A stretch of DNA of 58,509 bases from Actinomadura sp. KC216 (GCF_004348535.1 NZ_SMJX01000012.1:1-58509); one strand, 5' to 3'. Shown: positions 7,120 through 16,355, counted from the first letter of the stretch. The notes: generated by a model from the sequence alone, not told the origin. Program-made: numbers and translations.

Positions 7120-9270
7120 GTGTTCTGGATCACGTTGGTCATCGGGCTCGCCGGAACGGCGGTCGCGCTGGCGCTCGCCGGACGGCGGGTGCTGTTCCTC
7201 TATGCCATCGCCAAGAGCGGCCAGCCCGACCCCGAACGCGTCCTGCAGGTCAAGCGCGACCCGAAAGCCGACGTCCAGGACCAGGTCACCGAGGTCTTCG
7301 GCCAGCGCAAGCTGCTGAAGTGGACGGTCGCGGGCGCCGCGCACTTCGCCGTGATGTGGGCGTTCTTCCTGCTCGCCACCGTGTACTTGGAGGCGGCGGT
7401 CCAACTGCTGTTCGGGCTCGACGCGCACATCCCCGGCCTCCAGACGTGGGGGCCGATCGGGTTCGTCCAGGACACCATCGCCCTGGCCGCCCTCGCCGGC
7501 CTGATCGTGTTCACCGCGATCCGGGTGAAGAACTCGCCGAAGCGGATCGGCCGCGCGTCCCGGTTCTCCGGCTCGCACCTGTCCGGCGCCTGGATCACGC
7601 TGTTCATGATCTTCAACGTGATCTGGACGATGTTCTTCTTCCGCGGCGTCGAGGTCGCCCGCGACAACTTCGGCTACGGCAAGGCGGCCTACTTCTCCCA
7701 CCTGACCGGGCGGCTGTTCGACGGGATGAGCGACGACACCCTCCACGTGCTGGAGTCGGTCGGGCTGCTGGCCCACATCGGCGTCGCGCTGGTGTTCCTG
7801 GTGTTCGTCGTGAACTCCAAGCACCTGCACATCTTCCTGGCGCCGCTGAACGTGATGTTCAAGCGCCGCCCGGACGGCCTGGGCGCCGTCCAGCCGATGA
7901 TGTCGGGCGGCAAGCCGCTCGACTTCGAGGAGGCCGACCCCGACGAGGACGTCTTCGGCCGCGGCAAGATCGAGGACTTCACCTGGAAGGGCTTCCTCGA
8001 CATGGCGACCTGCACCGAGTGCGGCCGGTGCCAGTCGCAGTGCCCCGCCTGGAACACCGGCAAGCCGCTGTCGCCGAAGATGGTCGTCCTGGACCTGCGC
8101 GACCACGCCCTCGCCAAGGCGCCCTACTTCACCGCGTCGGAGGAGGCACGGGAGAAGTTCACCGACGAGCAGAAGCTCGCGATGGAGGTGGACAAGGCGC
8201 TGGTCGGCGACGACGGCGTCATCCACCCCGACGTCCTGTGGTCGTGCACCAACTGCGGCGCCTGCGTCGAGCAGTGCCCGGTCGACATCGAGCACATCGA
8301 CCACATCCTGGACATGCGCCGCTTCCAGGTCATGATCGAGTCGTCGTTCCCGTCCGAGGCCGGCGTCATGCTGAAGAACCTGGAGAACAAGGGCAACCCG
8401 TGGGGGATGTCCGAGATGAAGCGCCTCGAATGGATCGAGGAGCTCGACTTCGAGGTCGAGGTCGTCGACGAGAAGGTCCCCGACGACACCGAGTACCTGT
8501 TCTGGGTCGGCTGCGCCGGGGCCCTGGAGGACCGCGCGAAGAAGACCACCAAGGCCGTCGCCGAGCTGCTGCACATCGCGGGCGTGAAGTTCGCCGTCCT
8601 CGGCCCGATGGAGGCGTGCACCGGCGACCCGGCGCGCCGCCTCGGCATGGAGTTCGTCTTCCAGATGCTCGCGCAGCAGAACGTCGAGACGCTGAACGAC
8701 GCGGGCGCCAAGAAGATCGTCGCGACGTGCCCGCACTGCTTCAACACCCTCGCCAACGAGTACCCGCAGCTCGGCGGGAACTACGACGTCGTCCACCACA
8801 CGCAGCTGCTGGCGCATCTGGTCGAGTCGGGCAGGCTCACGCCGGTCACCCCGATCGAGGAGAACATCACCTACCACGACCCCTGTTTCCTCGGCCGCCA
8901 CAACAAGGTCTACAAGCAGCCGCGCGACATCATGGCGACCGTCCCCGGCGTCAAGACGCAGGAGATGCACCGGCACAAGGACCGCGGCTTCTGCTGCGGC
9001 GCGGGCGGCGCCCGGATGTGGATGGAAGAGCGCATCGGCAAGCGCATCAACACCGAGCGCGTGGACGAGGCACTGGAGACCAACCCCGACACCGTCTCCA
9101 CCGCCTGCCCGTTCTGCCTGGTCATGTTGGGCGACGCCATCAACGAGAAGAAGAACTCGGGCGACGCGAAGGAGTCGCTGGAGGTCGTGGACGTGTCCCA
9201 GCTCCTGATCCGCTCCATCAAGGGCGAGGCCACCCCGCCCGAGGAGAAGGAGCCGGTCGCCGCCGAGTAG
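7120..9270 (+). CDS. Membrane-bound Fe-S oxidoreductase, EtfD-like
   Basis: 716 residues. Five predicted helices occupy the first 260 residues (for example VMWAFFLLATVYLEAAVQLL, WITLFMIFNVIWTMFFF). Two 4Fe-4S motifs follow, CTECGRCQSQCP near 298 and CTNCGACVEQCP near 375. The C-terminal half has two heterodisulfide-reductase-type CCG domains (CPHCFNTLANEYPQLG, GFCCGAGGARMWMEE). The architecture is that of mycobacterial Rv0338c, named EtfD, which takes electrons from acyl-CoA dehydrogenase-linked EtfAB to the membrane quinone pool. GTG 7120 is preceded by a perfect AGGAGG at 7106-7111. Its position near beta-oxidation genes fits this role. The assignment rests on architecture. Confidence 0.85.
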   Translation: MFWITLVIGLAGTAVALALAGRRVLFLYAIAKSGQPDPERVLQVKRDPKADVQDQVTEVFGQRKLLKWTVAGAAHFAVMWAFFLLATVYLEAAVQLLFGLDAHIPGLQTWGPIGFVQDTIALAALAGLIVFTAIRVKNSPKRIGRASRFSGSHLSGAWITLFMIFNVIWTMFFFRGVEVARDNFGYGKAAYFSHLTGRLFDGMSDDTLHVLESVGLLAHIGVALVFLVFVVNSKHLHIFLAPLNVMFKRRPDGLGAVQPMMSGGKPLDFEEADPDEDVFGRGKIEDFTWKGFLDMATCTECGRCQSQCPAWNTGKPLSPKMVVLDLRDHALAKAPYFTASEEAREKFTDEQKLAMEVDKALVGDDGVIHPDVLWSCTNCGACVEQCPVDIEHIDHILDMRRFQVMIESSFPSEAGVMLKNLENKGNPWGMSEMKRLEWIEELDFEVEVVDEKVPDDTEYLFWVGCAGALEDRAKKTTKAVAELLHIAGVKFAVLGPMEACTGDPARRLGMEFVFQMLAQQNVETLNDAGAKKIVATCPHCFNTLANEYPQLGGNYDVVHHTQLLAHLVESGRLTPVTPIEENITYHDPCFLGRHNKVYKQPRDIMATVPGVKTQEMHRHKDRGFCCGAGGARMWMEERIGKRINTERVDEALETNPDTVSTACPFCLVMLGDAINEKKNSGDAKESLEVVDVSQLLIRSIKGEATPPEEKEPVAAE

Positions 9271-9284
9271 CGCGGCGGGTCCCC

Positions 9285-9300
9285 GGTCCGGCGGCGGACC
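9285..9300. terminator. Small hairpin between convergent genes
   Basis: GGTCCG (9285-9290), loop GCGG, CGGACC (9295-9300), located between the stops of the EtfD-like gene and the convergent BTAD regulator. Weak candidate. Confidence 0.35.
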
Positions 9301-11163
9301 TCAGCCCCCGGCGGCGGGCGCCGCCGGGGCGCCGAACTCCTCGTCGGGCACGGCGGCGTCGGTGTTCGGCGGGACGGCGATCAGCGTCTCGCGCAGGGCG
9401 TGCACCGTCTGGAACGGCATGATCTGGCGGTGGACGAGGTCGTCGACGGTGGCGAGCGGGCCCTGCGCCGTCCGCGACAGCACGATCAGCTTGGCGTGGG
9501 ACGGCTCCAGGCCCGGCAGCGCGGCGAGCACGTGCTCGGGCGCCGTGTTGACGTCGATCAGGCCCCCGTCGTCGAAGGCGCGGGCCACGTCGGGACGTCC
9601 GATCCCCAGGTGGCGCGCCACCTCCGGGTGATGCGCCACCAGGGAACGCGCCTGCTCCCGGCGGACCCGCTGCTCGATCATCGGGACGGCCATCGCGGCC
9701 GCCGCGCGCTCGTCGTCCGGTGGCGGCGGCGACCACGGCTCCGCCGTCAGGACCACGAGGTGGACGGCGCCGCCCAGCATCGTGGCCAGCAGCGAGAACA
9801 TCATCGGGACGTCCCACCAGGTCGTCTGGTCGACGTCCGAGGCCAGGGCGCTGCCGAAGCCGAGGACCGTCAGCCCGAGCTGGACGGCCGACGCCAGGGC
9901 GAGCCACCAGCTCCGGCGCCGGGCCGCGAAGTAGGCGAGCACCGCCCACGTCGCGAGCCCGAGGCTGAGCAGCGGGATCGACGCCAGGACGGCCCGCAAC
10001 GGCCACGCAGGCCGCTTCTTCTCGACGGGAGCCGGCCATGCCCCCCAAGCGGCGGGCGCCGCCGAGTACCCGGCCACGCCGTTGCCGAAGGCGGATCCGT
10101 TGGCGAAGGCCGGACCGTTGTAGGAGGGCCAGGACGGCGGAGGAGCCGGTGCCGCGGCCGGAGCCGGGTAGGCGAGAAGCCTCCCACCTGGAGCGTCTGG
10201 AGCGTCCGCTACGGGAGCGGGATTGAGGCGCGGGTCAGGAGGAGCGAACCCGGACGGGACGGGCGGCGACGGCCTCGCCACCGCCTCCACCGTGTCGGCC
10301 GCATCGGCTGCGGGCCGTCCGTCGTCGTCCGGCGGCTCGGACGCGGAACGTCTCGCCGCGCCAGGGCCGGGCGCCGCCAGCGACGGATCGGAGCGAAGGA
10401 TGCCCACGTGCAGGCTCTGGAGCCGTTCGCCCGGCTCGGAGCCGAACTCCTCCGCGAAGAAGGCGCGCGCGTCCCGGTAGGCGGCCAGGGCCTCCGCCTG
10501 CCTGCCGCTCCGGTAGAGGGCGAGCATCAGCAGGTACCGGAAGCCCTCCCGGAGCGGGAACTCGGCCACCAGCCGGATCAGCTCGGGCACCAGCCGCGCG
10601 TGCTCCCGCAGGTCCAGCCCGATCTCGGCGGACGCCTCCAGCGCGGCGGCCCGCTCCTCCTCCAGACGGTCGCGGGCGGCGGTGAAGAAGCCGCCGTTCA
10701 GACCGGCGAGCGCCGGGCCGCGCCACATGTCCAGCGCGTCCCGCAGCAGGGTCCCGGCCCGCGCGACGTCGCCCGCGGCCCGCTCGGCGAGGGCCTCTTT
10801 CACGCGGTCCCGGAAGACGTCGGCGTCGAGCCCTCCGCGCGGGACGTGCAAGGCGTATCCCGCACCGGACAGCGTCAGCAGCCGTCCCGGGGAGCGCGGC
10901 GAGCGGTCGGGCTCCAGCACGCGGCGCAATCCGGCCACATATTTCTGGACGACGTTCGCGCCATTGTCGGGAGGCTCGTCGCCCCACACCGCGTCCACGA
11001 TCGCGGTCGTCGGCACCGGCCGGTTCGGTGTCAGCAGCAGCACGGCGAGCACGGCCTGCTGCTTGCCGGGGCCCAGGTCGAGCGGCTGTCCGTCCCGCCA
11101 CGCGGCCGGCCGGCCCAGGATCTCGAAGCGCGGAGACGCCTCCTTGCTCGGCAGCGTGATCAC
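9301..11163 (-). CDS. BTAD/SARP-type regulator fused to membrane helices and a ComEA-like HhH domain
   Basis: 620 residues from GTG 11163; an ATG at 11253 would add 30 non-conserved residues. Numbering from 11163: a winged-helix OmpR-like domain (RFEILGRPAAWRDGQPLDLG, then VDAVWGDEPPDNGANVVQKY and VAGLRRVLEP) leads into a BTAD domain to about residue 270 (LMLALYRSGRQAEALAAYRD), as in SARP regulators. A Pro/Ala-rich linker and three hydrophobic segments between about 370 and 470 follow. The end carries a helix-hairpin-helix region with DVNTAPEHVLAALPGLEPSH, like ComEA. This is an odd combination: a cytoplasmic DNA-binding activator tethered to the membrane with a second possible DNA-binding or structural domain. 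No target gene is evident; the divergent lipoprotein is the nearest candidate. Confidence 0.8.
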   Translation of the reverse strand: MITLPSKEASPRFEILGRPAAWRDGQPLDLGPGKQQAVLAVLLLTPNRPVPTTAIVDAVWGDEPPDNGANVVQKYVAGLRRVLEPDRSPRSPGRLLTLSGAGYALHVPRGGLDADVFRDRVKEALAERAAGDVARAGTLLRDALDMWRGPALAGLNGGFFTAARDRLEEERAAALEASAEIGLDLREHARLVPELIRLVAEFPLREGFRYLLMLALYRSGRQAEALAAYRDARAFFAEEFGSEPGERLQSLHVGILRSDPSLAAPGPGAARRSASEPPDDDGRPAADAADTVEAVARPSPPVPSGFAPPDPRLNPAPVADAPDAPGGRLLAYPAPAAAPAPPPSWPSYNGPAFANGSAFGNGVAGYSAAPAAWGAWPAPVEKKRPAWPLRAVLASIPLLSLGLATWAVLAYFAARRRSWWLALASAVQLGLTVLGFGSALASDVDQTTWWDVPMMFSLLATMLGGAVHLVVLTAEPWSPPPPDDERAAAAMAVPMIEQRVRREQARSLVAHHPEVARHLGIGRPDVARAFDDGGLIDVNTAPEHVLAALPGLEPSHAKLIVLSRTAQGPLATVDDLVHRQIMPFQTVHALRETLIAVPPNTDAAVPDEEFGAPAAPAAGG

Positions 11164-11314
11164 CCCCAACGCACCCCGTCCAGCGCCTCCGCCGTCATTC
11201 CGCAGCCGTGGCGCAGTGACCGCAGCATAGCGACAGTGATTCCGCATCGGCATCCGGCAGCCTTTTTCCGGACATCGGGTGATGCCACCGATAAAGATGT
11301 GAAAGGGGACCTGA

Positions 11315-12175
11315 GTGCTTCATTACCGACGGCGTCCGGGCGGGCCGGACGGCGGAATCGGCGGTCGACCGGGCGGACCGGGCGGCGGCGGCCGGCTCGG
11401 CGGGCCCGCGCTGTCAACGGGGGCCGGCCTCGCACTCGTGCTCGTGGTCACCACGGCGTGTGGACCGCTCGCCGGGGACGAGACCGGCGCAGCGCGGTCG
11501 AAGACGTCGTCCTCCACGGCCGCGAAGCCCGCCGCGAGCGCCGGGACCGGCGGGGCCGCCGGGGCCGCCGTGCCGAACGGGGTCGAGAAGCTGACGGCCG
11601 CGGAGATCCTGACCCGCGCCCGCAAGGCGACGGCGTCGGCGCGGTTCCTGCGGATGCGCGCGCAGTTCGAGGACGGCGGCGAGAAGTTCAAGATCGACTT
11701 CCGCTACGCGGGGAAGACGAAGGCGACCGGATGGTTCTCCCAGGACGACCAGCGGGTCGAGATAACGAGAATCGGGAAGACCATCTACCTGTCCGGGAAC
11801 AAGGCGTTCTGGACGTCGATCGGCGGGAAGTTCGCGGCGCGGACGTTCGCCGGAAAGCACGTCAAATCAACCCTCAAGAACCCCGATTTCAAGGAAATCG
11901 CGGCCTTCACCGACAGGTCGGCCCTGCTCACCGAGGCGGTGAAGGCCGTCGGCGGATGGGAGAAGGGCGAGACGGGCAAAGCCGGCACCATCCCGACCAC
12001 GGTGCTCACCGCCGCGAGCGGCGACAAGATCCACGTCGCGACCCAGGGCCGGCCCTACGTGCTGCTCGTGGACGGCGGGCCGGGAAACAGCATCGAATAC
12101 CTCTCCTACGAGGAGCCGGTGACCGTCAAGGCGCCGCCCGCCGGAAGCGTGATCGCCCCCGATCCGCTGAACTGA
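11315..12175 (+). CDS. LppX/LprAFG-like lipoprotein
   Basis: 286 residues. GTG 11315 follows GAAAGGGGA. A long Gly-rich N-terminus precedes a hydrophobic stretch ending in a lipobox (VVTTAC, Cys about residue 49), so the mature protein should be lipid-anchored outside the membrane. The body (EILTRARKATASARFLRMRA, then IGKTIYLSGNKAFWTSIGGK) resembles LppX/LprG-type beta-half-barrel lipoproteins that carry lipids in mycobacteria, but similarity is judged by eye. Divergent from the BTAD fusion regulator, with 151 bp between GTG starts. Confidence 0.75.
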   Translation: MLHYRRRPGGPDGGIGGRPGGPGGGGRLGGPALSTGAGLALVLVVTTACGPLAGDETGAARSKTSSSTAAKPAASAGTGGAAGAAVPNGVEKLTAAEILTRARKATASARFLRMRAQFEDGGEKFKIDFRYAGKTKATGWFSQDDQRVEITRIGKTIYLSGNKAFWTSIGGKFAARTFAGKHVKSTLKNPDFKEIAAFTDRSALLTEAVKAVGGWEKGETGKAGTIPTTVLTAASGDKIHVATQGRPYVLLVDGGPGNSIEYLSYEEPVTVKAPPAGSVIAPDPLN

Positions 12176-12259
12176 TCCGCATCCCCGTCCCGTCCTCGGC
12201 TCCCGTTCCCGGTGGCGGGGCGGGGGTTGCGGCGCGGTCCTGCCTGGTAAGACCCAGGA

Positions 12260-13069
12260 ATGGCCGTGCTCGTGTCCCTCCTCGCGTTCGTGATGACGCT
12301 CGCCGGGGGCCTCGCGGCGATGCGGGTGCGCGACCATCGGCATCTCGTCCTCGGGCTCGCGGGCGGGCTGATGCTCGGCGTCGTCGCGTTCGATCTCGTC
12401 CCGGAGTCGCTGGAGATGGCGCGGCACAGCCTGCTCGGCGTCCCCACGCCCATGATCGGGTTCGCGGCCGGGTTCCTGCTGCTGCACGTCGTGGAGCAGG
12501 CGGTGGCGATCCACCGGGCGCATGAGGACGAGTACGCGCCGCACGTCCACGCCCACGCGCACGCACATGGCGGCAAGGGCGGGTCGGGTTCGGCGGGGCT
12601 GCTCGCCGCGTCCGCGCTCGTCGCGCACAGCCTGGTGGACGGCCTCAGCATCGGCCTCGGCTTCCAGTCCGGGACCGAGGTCGGGATCTTCGTCGCGCTG
12701 GCCGTCATCACCCACGACTTCGCGGACGGTTTCAACACCTTCACCGCCGCGTCCCTGTACCGGGGCGGTTCCCTGGGGCCGCAGGGAACCGCCCCTTCAC
12801 AAGCGACTCGCGCCGACCGCCGTCCGGCCCTGGCGCTGTTGCTCGCCGACGCGATCGCGCCGATCGTGGGCGCGGCCGTCGGGACGCTCGTGTCCCTGCC
12901 GGACGCCGTCCTGACTCCCTACCTGGGGTTCTTCGCCGGCGTCCTGCTCTACCTGTCCGCCGCCGAGATCCTGCCGGAGGCGCACAGCGTCCACCCGCGC
13001 GTGCTGACGCTGTGCGCCACCGGCCTCGGCCTGGCGGCGGTCCTCTTCACCGTCGGCCTCGCGCACTGA
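12260..13069 (+). CDS. ZIP family metal transporter
   Basis: 269 residues and about eight helices. The metal-site motifs of ZIP proteins are present: HSLVDGLSIGLGFQ (helix IV) and HDFADGFNTFT (helix V), with EILPEAH in the last part. A His-rich loop, HVHAHAHAHG, lies between helices III and IV. Probable uptake of Zn2+ or another divalent metal. ATG 12260 has no clear Shine-Dalgarno; TAAGAC at 12248 could be a -10 for a leaderless mRNA, though the -35 spacing is poor. Convergent with the betaine transporter operon. Confidence 0.9.
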   Translation: MAVLVSLLAFVMTLAGGLAAMRVRDHRHLVLGLAGGLMLGVVAFDLVPESLEMARHSLLGVPTPMIGFAAGFLLLHVVEQAVAIHRAHEDEYAPHVHAHAHAHGGKGGSGSAGLLAASALVAHSLVDGLSIGLGFQSGTEVGIFVALAVITHDFADGFNTFTAASLYRGGSLGPQGTAPSQATRADRRPALALLLADAIAPIVGAAVGTLVSLPDAVLTPYLGFFAGVLLYLSAAEILPEAHSVHPRVLTLCATGLGLAAVLFTVGLAH

Positions 13070-13073
13070 CACA

Positions 13074-13111
13074 GGCAGAGGGCCGTCCGGTATCCCGGAC
13101 GGCCCTCTGCC
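13074..13111. terminator. Strong bidirectional terminator
   Basis: Perfect 17-bp stem (13074-13090 against 13095-13111) with loop TATC. It lies between the convergent ZIP transporter and betaine-binding protein genes and can end both transcripts. Confidence 0.85.
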
Positions 13112-13124
13112 GCACTCGCATCCG

Positions 13125-14012
13125 TCAGCCGGTCATCGACTTCGCGAACGCGGGATTGTTCTGCAGCCACTCGTTCACGGCCTGGTCGGGCTTGCCCTTG
13201 TACTTGTTCTCCATCAGGTCCTCGAGGGAGCCGAGTTGCTTGTCGTCCATCCGGAACTTCTTCAGCCAGGAGGTGACGTCGGGCTGGTCCTTGCTGAAGT
13301 CCTTGCGGGCGACCGTGTAGATCCCGTCCGGCTTGCCCATGGCGCCCTTCGGGTCCTTCAGGTCGCGGATGGGGAACTTCGTGTACGCCCAGTGGGGCCG
13401 CCACAGCGTGACGACGATGTCCTTCTTCCCGTCGATGGCCTTCTTCAGCTCGGTGAGCATGGCCGCGGTCGAGGACGTCGTGACCTGGTACTCGTCCTTC
13501 AGCCCGTACGCGGGGAGCATCTCCTCCTGCGACACCCGGTACAGGCCGGAGCTCTTCTCGATGCCGACGATCTTGCCGCCGTACTGGCCGCCCTTGCCCT
13601 TGAGGTCGTCCAGCGACTGCAGCGGGGAGTAGTTCGGCACGGCGATCGTCAGCGGCGCCGAGTCGTACCAGGCGCTGATCTTCTCGAGCTTGTCGCCGTA
13701 CTGCTTCCAGTAGTCCTCGTGGGTGCCGGGGAGCCAGCTGTCGACGAACAGGTCGACGTCCCCCTTCGACATGCCCGCGTAGAGCGGCCCGGTGTCGAGG
13801 GTCTTGACCTCGACGCTGTAGCCCTTGTCGGTCAGGAGCCTCTTCCAGAGCGCGGTGGCCGCCTCGCCTTCGGCCCAGCCGGACACCATGCCGATGGTGA
13901 TGCTCTTGTCGTTCTCTCCGCCGGAGCCGGAGTCGTCGCCGCACGCGGCGGCGCTCAATCCCAGCGTCAGCGTCATCGCGGCGACCGTCAGGCCCTTGAG
14001 TTTGAAGCGCAT
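13125..14012 (-). CDS. proX: Glycine betaine/proline ABC transporter, substrate-binding lipoprotein
   Basis: 295 residues of OpuAC type. A signal peptide with lipobox LSAAAC places the mature protein as a lipid-anchored binding protein. Aromatic residues expected for binding quaternary ammonium compounds are visible: SGWAEGEAATALW near residue 44, DSWLPGTHEDYW near 91, and TLWRPHWAY near 208. Last gene of the importer operon, 146 bp behind the permease gene; the gap holds a hairpin that may set transcript levels. Captures osmoprotectants such as glycine betaine outside the cell and delivers them to the permease. Confidence 0.92.
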   Translation of the reverse strand: MRFKLKGLTVAAMTLTLGLSAAACGDDSGSGGENDKSITIGMVSGWAEGEAATALWKRLLTDKGYSVEVKTLDTGPLYAGMSKGDVDLFVDSWLPGTHEDYWKQYGDKLEKISAWYDSAPLTIAVPNYSPLQSLDDLKGKGGQYGGKIVGIEKSSGLYRVSQEEMLPAYGLKDEYQVTTSSTAAMLTELKKAIDGKKDIVVTLWRPHWAYTKFPIRDLKDPKGAMGKPDGIYTVARKDFSKDQPDVTSWLKKFRMDDKQLGSLEDLMENKYKGKPDQAVNEWLQNNPAFAKSMTG

Positions 14013-14073
14013 TCCCGTCCTTTCGTTGCTACCGATTGGGGGGTGGGGGAGCGGGCTCCTCGGCCGGCGTGCC

Positions 14074-14093
14074 GCGCCCGTCCGGGCGGGCGC
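14074..14093 (-). promoter_or_regulatory. Intra-operon hairpin between permease and binding-protein genes
   Basis: Stem GCGCCCG (14074-14080) / CGGGCGC (14087-14093), loop of six bases. No U-tract, so it may stabilise the downstream message or partially attenuate rather than terminate. Inference from position only. Confidence 0.3.
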
Positions 14094-14158
14094 AGAGCAC
14101 GTCGCAGGGCGCGGGCCAGCCGAGAGCTTGAAAAAGTCGGCTCAGCCGATGAGCTCGG

Positions 14159-15136
14159 CTAAGAACCGGCGGACGAATCGGCCGCGGAGTCGACCCGACC
14201 CGCGGCTCCCGCCATCGCCGGCGCGCCGCGGTGGGCCGTACCGCGACGCGCGCCGGACCTGCCGCGCGCGAACAGCGCGCGGAGCACGCTCGGGCCGCCG
14301 CCCAGGGCACCGGTGAGACGGTCCAGGTAGATGGCCAGCACGACCACCGCGATACCGCCCTCGAAGCCCTTCGCGACGTCCACCCGGTTGATGCCCTCCA
14401 GCACCACGCCGCCGAGCCCGCCCGCGCCGACCATGCCCGCGATGACGACCATCGACAGCGACAGCATGATCAGCTGGTTGATCCCGGCCATGATGGACGG
14501 CATCGCGAGCGGGATCTGGATCCGGGTCAGGATCCGGTTCGGCGGCGTGCCGAACGCCTCGCCCGCCTCGACCATCTCGGGGTCGACGCCGCGGATGCCG
14601 AGCTCGGTCAGCCGCACCCCCGGCGGCATCGCGAAGATCACCGTCGCGACCACGCCGGGCACGGCGCCGATGCTGAAGAAGAAGATCGCCGGGATCAGGT
14701 AGACGAATGCCGGCATCGTCTGCATGAAGTCGAGGACCGGCCGGACGATCCGGCTCACCATGTCGCTGCGCGCCGCCGCGATCCCGATCGGGACCGACAG
14801 CACGGTCGACACCACCGCCGACACGATCACCAGGGCCAGCGAGTCCATCGCCGGGTCCCACAGCTCCATGCTGTCGATCAGCAGGAAGCCCAAGACGGCG
14901 AACAGGCCGAGCTTCCAGCCGCTGATCGCCAGCGCCAGCACGGCCAGGACCAGCGTCAGCCCCAGCGGCGGCAGCACGTTCAGCGCGTCCGTCAGCCCGT
15001 CGACGGACGACTCGATCGCCGAGCCGATCCCATCGAACAGCCACGAGAGGTTGTCGGTGCACCAGGTCACCAGGCTGTCGAACCACTCGCCGACCGGCAC
15101 CCGGGGCAGCTTCACCGCGTTACTCGTCAACGCCAC
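14159..15136 (-). CDS. proW: Glycine betaine/proline ABC transporter, permease
   Basis: 325 residues with an N-terminal amphipathic region (EWFDSLVTWCTDNLSWLFDG) typical of OpuAB/ProW, several helices, and the cytoplasmic EAA loop (GEAFGTPPNRILTRIQIPLA). The Ala/Ser-rich C-terminal 40 residues are not conserved. Its ATG at 15136 lies inside the end of the ATPase gene (17-bp overlap), which indicates translational coupling in a proV-proW-proX order. Confidence 0.93.
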   Translation of the reverse strand: MALTSNAVKLPRVPVGEWFDSLVTWCTDNLSWLFDGIGSAIESSVDGLTDALNVLPPLGLTLVLAVLALAISGWKLGLFAVLGFLLIDSMELWDPAMDSLALVIVSAVVSTVLSVPIGIAAARSDMVSRIVRPVLDFMQTMPAFVYLIPAIFFFSIGAVPGVVATVIFAMPPGVRLTELGIRGVDPEMVEAGEAFGTPPNRILTRIQIPLAMPSIMAGINQLIMLSLSMVVIAGMVGAGGLGGVVLEGINRVDVAKGFEGGIAVVVLAIYLDRLTGALGGGPSVLRALFARGRSGARRGTAHRGAPAMAGAAGRVDSAADSSAGS

Positions 15137-16355
15137 TGCCCTCCTTCGCCAACACCGGCTCCTCGTCCACTGTCGAGCTGATCGCGCCGAGCGCCGCCAG
15201 CAACGTCACCCGCGGGATCACACCGACGAGCGTCCCGTCCTCGTCCGCGACGGGCACCGGCAGATCGCTCTCCGCGCACCGGACGAACAGCTCCGCGACC
15301 GGAGTGTCCGGCGCGACGGGCTCCGGGTCCTCCGGGTCGATCAGCCCGTCGAGGCTCTGCACGTTCTCCTGGACGGCGTCCGCGATCACCGTGGCGCGCA
15401 CCCGCCCCACCAGCCTCCGATCGCGCCCGATCACGAACGCCGCCGAGGTCTGATGCTCGCGCATCGTCCGCAGCGCCGTCCGCGGCCCCGTCGTCGCCAG
15501 CACGGTGACCAGCGGCTTCTCCATCACCGAGGCCGCCGTCAACACTTTGGTACGGTCCACATCCGCGACGAACTGCGCGACATAGTCATTGGCCGGATCG
15601 GTCAGGATCTCCTCAGCCGTGCCGATCTGGACGATCCGGCCCTCCCGCATCACCGCGATGCGGTCGCCGATGCGCATGGCCTCGTTCAGGTCGTGCGTGA
15701 TGAAGACGATCGTCTTGCCGAAGCGGCCCTGCAGATCCAGCAGCAGATCCTGGACTTCCCTCCGGATCAGCGGGTCCAGGGCGCTGAACGCCTCGTCCAT
15801 CAAAATGATGTCGGTACCCGCCGCGAGTGCCCGCGCGAGCCCGACCCGCTGCTTCATACCGCCCGACAACTCGCCGGGAAGCATGTTCTCCCAGCCTTCC
15901 AAACCCACCAGTCCGAGGAACTCGCGCGCCGTCTTCTCGCGCATTTCCTTCGGCACGCCGCGCACCTCAAGCCCGTACGCCGCGTTCGCGAGAACCGTCC
16001 GATGCGGGAACAGCGCGAAGTGCTGGAAGACCATGCTGACCTTGTTCTGCCGAAGCGCCCGCAGCGCCTTCGGCGACAGCTTCGCGATGTCCTGGCCGTC
16101 GATCTCGACCCGCCCGGACGTGACTCCCAGCAGCCCGTTCAGCATCCGGATCAGGGTCGACTTCCCCGACCCCGACAGGCCCATGACCACGAATATCTCG
16201 CCCTGCCGGACCTCGAACGTGGCGTCCACCACCGCCGGTGTGACCCCGAGCTCCCGGATCGCCGCCGGCCCGGCGCCCGCCTTGAGTTTCCGCTGTGCCT
16301 CGGCCGCCTTACGGCCGAAGAGCTTGGTGACGCTTTCCGCGCGGAGTACTGACAC
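15120..16355 (-). CDS. proV: Glycine betaine/proline ABC transporter, ATP-binding subunit with CBS domains
   Basis: 411 residues from GTG 16355, chosen because AAAGGAG precedes it; an ATG at 16445 would add 30 residues without family similarity. Walker A GLSGSGKST, Q-loop, signature LSGGMKQRVGLARALA and Walker B DIILMDEAFSALDPL are intact. Two CBS domains occupy the last 130 residues (VMEKPLVTVLATTGPRTALR, then AELFVRCAESDLPVPV); in OpuA/ProV proteins these sense ionic strength and gate transport. First gene of the operon. Confidence 0.93.
   Translation of the reverse strand: MSVLRAESVTKLFGRKAAEAQRKLKAGAGPAAIRELGVTPAVVDATFEVRQGEIFVVMGLSGSGKSTLIRMLNGLLGVTSGRVEIDGQDIAKLSPKALRALRQNKVSMVFQHFALFPHRTVLANAAYGLEVRGVPKEMREKTAREFLGLVGLEGWENMLPGELSGGMKQRVGLARALAAGTDIILMDEAFSALDPLIRREVQDLLLDLQGRFGKTIVFITHDLNEAMRIGDRIAVMREGRIVQIGTAEEILTDPANDYVAQFVADVDRTKVLTAASVMEKPLVTVLATTGPRTALRTMREHQTSAAFVIGRDRRLVGRVRATVIADAVQENVQSLDGLIDPEDPEPVAPDTPVAELFVRCAESDLPVPVADEDGTLVGVIPRVTLLAALGAISSTVDEEPVLAKEGSGVDE

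Noticed and set aside
7003..8976. Minus-strand open frame of about 657 codons opposite the EtfD-like gene
   Set aside because: No motif, low-complexity Val/Leu/Arg/Asp sequence, and it is the complement of a gene with intact Fe-S motifs.
9400..12525. Plus-strand open frame of about 1040 codons opposite the BTAD fusion gene and across the lipoprotein
   Set aside because: Composition is Arg/Gly/Pro/Ala rich without domains, and it is antisense to a recognisable gene. It is a by-product of high third-position G+C.
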